From Przewalskia tangutica (lineage: Eukaryota; Streptophyta; Magnoliopsida; Solanales; Solanaceae): a DNA stretch of 64,000 bases. Both the position numbers and the translations under genes were made by a program. The stretch spans positions 24,239,851-24,303,850 of the forward strand of contig CM056737.1 in assembly GCA_029844215.1 (NCBI GenBank). The letters run 5' to 3'. Under the pieces are notes generated by a model, which saw only the letters and a program-made list of their open reading frames with translations, made no database searches and was not told where the DNA came from. Numbering within the stretch: position 1 is the first letter of the stretch; each line of letters begins with the position of its first letter. Positions 59,261 to 64,000 of the stretch are shown one piece after another.

Positions 59261-60023
59261 ATCAAACCTGCCCCGTAGGGCGCATAGCTAAGGAAGATGA
59301 CAAACTACCCACCGATCCTGAAGGCTAAGTCCTCCCGCAAGGACACTCTTTCGACAACAGACCCTGACGGTCATAGGTACAACACGTACCAACTAAAAGA
59401 CGACATTCCTCGGACGACGCGCCCACATTGTGAACACCGAGAAAACTGAATCGGATGGCCGGAACTACGTGTAGCGTGAACCTAAGCTCGAGCTCGACCA
59501 ACTCCGCATACCCCGAACGCCCCGAAATTCGTGAGGACCTCGGGCTGCACCGTGGATGTGCATAATCTAATCTGGTGAGGCGACTCGCCTCAAAAGTTAC
59601 TAAAGGACCTGGCTCGCCCTCTTCGCGTCGCCGTTAACCCGCCGATCTCACGCTTTCTACTGCTGCATAAGCCCGCATACGTGCCATGCTCAAGCCCGAC
59701 TTGAAGAATTACTTTCGACAACCGTTCGCGATATTCATCAAGGCTCGCGTACATCGGTATACTCTCGGTAGCCATCCATAGCTAGTAACATGGTTGTCTT
59801 TTCGCAATCTATATTCTCTGCCTCGTAGGCGAACCGGTTCAAATATCATGGCCGCAGAGGCGCCGCCGTGCTAAACTTTACTGGTGCTAGTGATGTCGCA
59901 GAAATACCCGAATGAAGCACCTAACTCAGGTTATGATTGGGCATGTGACCTCGTAACCCTCTGTACTCTACTCGCAGCTCCTCCTCGCCGCCTCCCGGGC
60001 GGGTTTGCCCTACGCGGAGGCAT
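59261..60023 (-). pseudogene. gag: TE12 gag, broken and internally shortened
   Basis: Minus-strand gag from ATG 60023. It is about 0.76 kb against 1.15-1.2 kb in TE2, TE10 and TE11, so roughly a third is missing, mainly the capsid core (no FLxxFLPxxxR block found). The linker remains near 59590-59775 (DEYRERLSKVILQVGLEHGTYAG...). Zinc-finger remnants lie at 59330-59450. The missing capsid predicts that this copy could not encode a working Gag even before the point damage. Confidence 0.65.
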
Positions 60024-60129
60024 AATGATAAGGAAATAATTTCGCCGGAGGGTCCAACTTACACGGCTCTAAGGCACGATCTCGAGTGAGAAGAATAGAA
60101 ACCAATCCTAAATACCCTATAGCCTCCTC

Positions 60130-60161
60130 GATTATTGATGTGGTGCACAACACCGATAATC
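60130..60161 (-). promoter_or_regulatory. TE12 leader hairpin with GTGCAC loop
   Basis: Sense GATTATCGGTG, TTGTGCAC, CACATCAATAATC; slightly shorter left arm. Confidence 0.65.
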
Positions 60162-60203
60162 AAGACTTCATCGGATACTGTAGACACTTTTCGAGGATTA
60201 ATC

Positions 60204-60218
60204 GCTCGATACCACTTT
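60204..60218 (-). promoter_or_regulatory. TE12 primer-binding site
   Basis: Sense AAAGTGGTATCGAGC next to the LTR at 60219, the one-base-short iMet form shared with TE2, TE9 and TE10. Confidence 0.85.
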
Positions 60219-63200
60219 TGTCACGACCAACTCGCCCGTGATCGTGCCTTACCCCGTGAACCCTAGTGATACATCAGAGTAATCAGCGGAACATAAAACA
60301 TATACATGAAACAAATGAAGTACAAAAAGAACTGAGGAAAACTTGCTTTTCTGATATATATAAATAACAACTTTTACAAATGAACAGCTAAATCCTTTTT
60401 ACAAACCACCGCCCACAAAGATTACATGCACTTAAGAAATGATATGACAACAATGGCGGGACAGGGCCCCGCCAAACCCCTGAATGTAAACACCTATTAC
60501 GACAGGGGAATATACCACTGATAAGCCTCCGGAGAAACGGAGCTTCCCAAACGGCTGTGACTCAGGAGCTAGGATCAACGACTGGTGTACCTCAACCTGC
60601 GGCATGAACGCAGCCCCCCGAAGGAGGTCAGTACCACAGGTACCGAGTATGTGAAACTAAAAAAAACTGTAAATGAAATCATAATAGTCTATAAAGCAGG
60701 AGACATGTATGATAAGCAAACTACAGTTCACAACAAATAGCAACATGTCAAGTCGTGACTCACGCCTCAAAGTTATCACAATAAAACCGTGCGGGGCAAG
60801 TACGGCGCATAGCCGACTACTAAGACCCACGCATACCAAAAATACCTGGCGTATCTCGAGGTCTTTCTAGACCGCACCACATGATCGGCCGCCACTCGCG
60901 CAATATCAATGTGCGCGTCTATCCGAACTCTCGCAGCCCGCATAGGTCACACACGGACCCGCATGAGGTATTCCTCGAATCACGGTCCTGCATCGCCGAG
61001 GTATACCCGCATCGGCGGCTAACCCTCAGTATCCGCCAGGCTCCCGCAACCCGCATAGTCTCAAAAGACCGCATAGTCTCAACAGACCGCATAGGAATCC
61101 CGCGTCAGCTAAACACCGGAATGATCAATCCTCGAGCTACCGTGACTCGCATAGTCACGAGGACCGCATAGGCCGTAAAGACCGCATCAAGGGTGGCAAG
61201 CCCTCGGTATAATAAGTCAAAGGGGTATGTGATACAATAATAGTAACGGGCTTAACGCTTAACAACGTAAGCCCAACAAGAATGACCCCCTTACATCACG
61301 ATCACACAAGATACTAACACACGTAGCATCCTAACATTTTCACTTATCACATCAACAAGAAAGTATTTACAAGGCTATCTCAAACCAAAGACAATCAAGT
61401 TATTCGCACAAGGTACTTTAAGCTAACAAGTTCGGGTATCTACCCCTACAGTACTTCATACATTAAATCTTTTAAAAGATTCGTTGCTTTCACATAAGTC
61501 ACACAATACCCGTAGTATAAAATAGAGTGACTGTCTTTTTAAATAAACCAAAACACTTACCTTTGTAAAATCAAGTAACAACATTATTTTCCAAACGTCC
61601 AAGTTTGCCTAATTTCAAATGTTCACGTTTCTTATTTTAGAAAGGTTTCGTAGTTCATAGTCTTATTCATTTAAGAATATAATTCTCTTTTAAACAATCT
61701 GAGAAACATAAGTCTTATATGTGAGTAGGATATTCTTGTTTATAACAATCTTATTACAGCAGCCGTGATCTAGGAAATATCATTTTGTCTCATCTTAGCT
61801 TCTATGCAGATGGAAGTTTCTACTGGTTTTAATAATACTTAATTAGTCAAAACATTTCCTTTTATTAACGCTGCAGGGGTTTGTCGATACACATTCTGAT
61901 TTCCGAAATCAGTAAAACATTCTTAAGCCGTTATACCTAACTTCCCATAAAGCTAGTATAACTCTTAAGTTTTCAAAAACCAAGTATTACTTCTTCTTTC
62001 AAAATGATTCAAAAATCTTTTGAAATACTTCAAGTTCTTTATTAACACATAACAAGCCAGTTATAGTTCAAATCGGTTACTTTTAAAGACCACAAGTATT
62101 TTCTTACCAACATAAAGTCGTTATAACCAACTTCCCATAAAGCCGTTATAACACTTTATGTTTTAAATCAATCAAATACGTTTAGCACACGTATGCGTCT
62201 ACCGTACTACATAGTTCACACATATCATGCTAGAAGAGATAGGAAGAGGTTCACATAGCTCGCGAGTATCGACTAATAGCAAAACGCCCAAGTACTTCCA
62301 ACCGTCGGCTACTCCTAAGCCAAGTAGATCGCGCCACACGTAGTACTTCAACCTATAAGGCCACAAGCGCGCTTTATTAACATTTAGATCTCATCGTAGA
62401 ACATTCTACGAAAATTCGGTGACACTCCGCAAACAGAAATCTCCTCTACCGAGGCCACTACCAAGCCAACCAAGGTTATACGCCTAACCCCAGTACAATT
62501 CTACTCCACTGCACTACTACACAAGTCTACTGTAATACAGCCCTATGTAATTACAGTTCCGTATTCTTCTTTAAATTCAGGCTTAAGTCCAAAGACATTG
62601 CCGACAACAACGGTCATGTCTATATATAGTATACTTCAACTATATAGTCTAACAATCATGTAATTTCCAATTACATTAGAGGACAAGATATTTACCTCGA
62701 TAAGCCCATAATTATCCAAGTATAAAGTCGATCTTGGGCAATCGCTTAGCTCCAACTCCGAGCGCTCCAACCCGCTCTAAACCACCCTTAGAAGTTCTAA
62801 CCAACTTCTACACAATACTCCAACGGACTATGGAGATTTTCCTAGGGTTTCGGTTTTGTGACTGTCGGGAAGTATAATAGTATTTCTGGGCTTTTCTTAT
62901 AGGTATAACCTTAGAATAATACAAGGTATACGGCTAAGGTAATTTGGGCATTATAACAATACTTTGAGAGTATTTCTACCAAGAGGGTATTATACGAAAC
63001 AACTAGGCTAGGGGTACCACGGCTAGCACCCAAGGAGTGGTGGCTACCCCTCGGCCTACCCCACTAGGGGGGGAACTCTCGGCCAAGGCACTACACTAAG
63101 GGGGGAGGAAGAAGCTTTCAAGACTTAGGCAATTTGTGGATGAATTAGTCTTCAAAAGGGGGGGTATTTATAGGTCTAGCAAAGGCCAACCAATGGCCAA

Positions 63201-63557
63201 GATCTTGCCAAGGCAAGGTGTAGGGCCAAGATCTTGCCAAGTGCACCTTAACCAACTACACACAAAATATCCTACCAACTACTTGACAAAATAGTCACCA
63301 TTTCGTCCACTCTACCGCCACCAATGAGAGGGTGCCAAGTGGCGCCCTCTTGTTGGTCCAAAATGTTTCGTCTCTCGGAAAAATCCGCAAAAATTAAAAA
63401 TGACATAGCCGGAAATTCCCTACGAAAGTCGTGGAAAACGCTTCGCCGAAAAACGACTCTAATCGGGTGTTGTGAACAAATAAATTTCGCCAAGCCTAAT
63501 TCTCAAGTTCAAATTTTCACGCACGCCCCACGCATATACTGGAAATACTGTATAACA
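60219..63557 (-). mobile_element. TE12 5' LTR
   Basis: 3339 bp, from TGTCACGACCAACTCGCCCG to CTGTATAACA, followed by TSD ATTTC (63558-63562). Array 60780-61205, hairpins near 61919-61967 and at 62110-62161, TATA box 63165-63172 (minus). Confidence 0.92.
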
Positions 63558-63562
63558 ATTTC

Positions 63563-64000
63563 GATCATATCGCATGCAGGAGCCCGTTTACGCTAACTTC
63601 TGGAGGTCCTTCCAGAAGGGTTTAGAGACGCAGGTGAGCCTGAGTACTGCATTCCATCCACGCATTGACGGACAGTCGAGCGACTATCCGCACTCTCGAG
63701 GATATGCCGCGAGCTTTGTGTTATTGACTTCAGGAGTAGCTGGGAGGATCATTTGCCTCTAGTTGAGTTTGCGTATAATAATAGCTACCACTCCAGTATT
63801 CAGATGGCGCCTTATGAGGCATTGTATGGGAGGAAGTGCAGATCTCCGGTAGGCTGGTTTGATGTAGGCAAGGTGCAGTTAGTGGGACCAGATCTGGTAC
63901 AGCAGGCAGTGGATAAGGTGAAGCTTATCCAGGAGTGGTTGCTCACCGTGAGTCGCGTGTCGACGCAGATCATCGCCGTCGGCATCCGGAGTTCGAGGTT
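63563..64000 (+). pseudogene. TE7 integrase, C-terminal half, running off the window
   Basis: It continues the catalytic core: ANFWRSFQKGLETQVSLSTAFHPRIDGQ (63590-63680). Frame changes follow, then the blocks equivalent to EDHLPLVEFAYNNSYHSSIQMAPYEALYGRKC, GWFDVG and LVQQAVDKVKLIQE (63745-63935). At the second catalytic Asp the sequence after the TSD reads S-H where S-D is normal, either a point change or an error. The glutamate codon after DGQ is present but followed by a frameshift. The 3' end of pol and the 3' LTR lie beyond the window. Confidence 0.85.

Noticed and set aside
1..64000. Two-element inverted duplication (plus and minus LTRs facing each other) as one large palindrome
   Set aside because: TSDs show that opposite orientations come from separate nested insertions, not from an inversion duplication.

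Overview
The window is flowering-plant heterochromatin made almost entirely of one group of Ty3/gypsy LTR retrotransposons. The evidence is: very long LTRs (about 2.4-4.3 kb) with TG...CA ends; a primer-binding site matching the 3' end of initiator Met-tRNA (TGGTATCAGAGC) directly after the LTR; a polypurine tract directly before the 3' LTR; gag with CCHC zinc knuckles; and chromovirus-type pol fragments. Long LTRs, the MPPR-type Gag start and the iMet PBS point to the Tekay/Del lineage, but that is inference. I see no host gene, rRNA, tRNA or CRISPR array. The species cannot be fixed from this sequence; a dicot is a guess.

I resolved the window as a nested stack of twelve insertions, here TE1-TE12, using LTR ends and 5-bp target-site duplications (TSDs). 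TE6 is an 81-base sliver of the oldest visible host LTR. It received TE4 (minus strand, right end 18896) and TE7 (plus strand, 18978 to beyond the window). TE4 contains TE2 (minus, ends 11957) and the solo LTR TE5 (12021-16294, TSD TTTTA). TE2 contains the partial LTR TE1 (1-1836) and the solo LTR TE3 (7710-11090, TSD ATATC). TE7 contains the solo LTR TE8 (20516-22956), the complete TE9 (23450-49959, TSD AAGCA) and TE12 (54212-63557, TSD ATTTC, inside integrase). TE9 contains TE10 (28879-37172, TSD GGAAG, inside its integrase tail) and TE11 (38470-47632, TSD AAATT, inside its 3' LTR).

Only TE7 carries protease, reverse transcriptase, RNase H and integrase, all broken by frameshifts. TE2, TE9, TE10, TE11 and TE12 are pol-less. 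They keep leader, PBS, gag, a shared non-pol 'middle module' and PPT, with an internal region of only about 2.2-2.8 kb; TE9 and TE12 also keep the integrase C-terminal tail. This looks like a non-autonomous, gag-bearing family that would depend on a TE7-like partner for enzymes.

The most interesting structures are RNA-like. Every element has a hairpin 45-70 nt after the PBS whose loop holds the palindrome GTGCAC, resembling a retroviral dimerisation-initiation kissing loop and showing a compensatory base change. The LTRs carry one or two conserved hairpins sharing a loop sequence, also with compensatory changes. One fixed slot in the LTR is filled with different tandem-repeat arrays in different copies. 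Much of the difference between copies clusters at CAG/CTG sites, which may be a sequencing artefact at CHG-methylated cytosines rather than biology.
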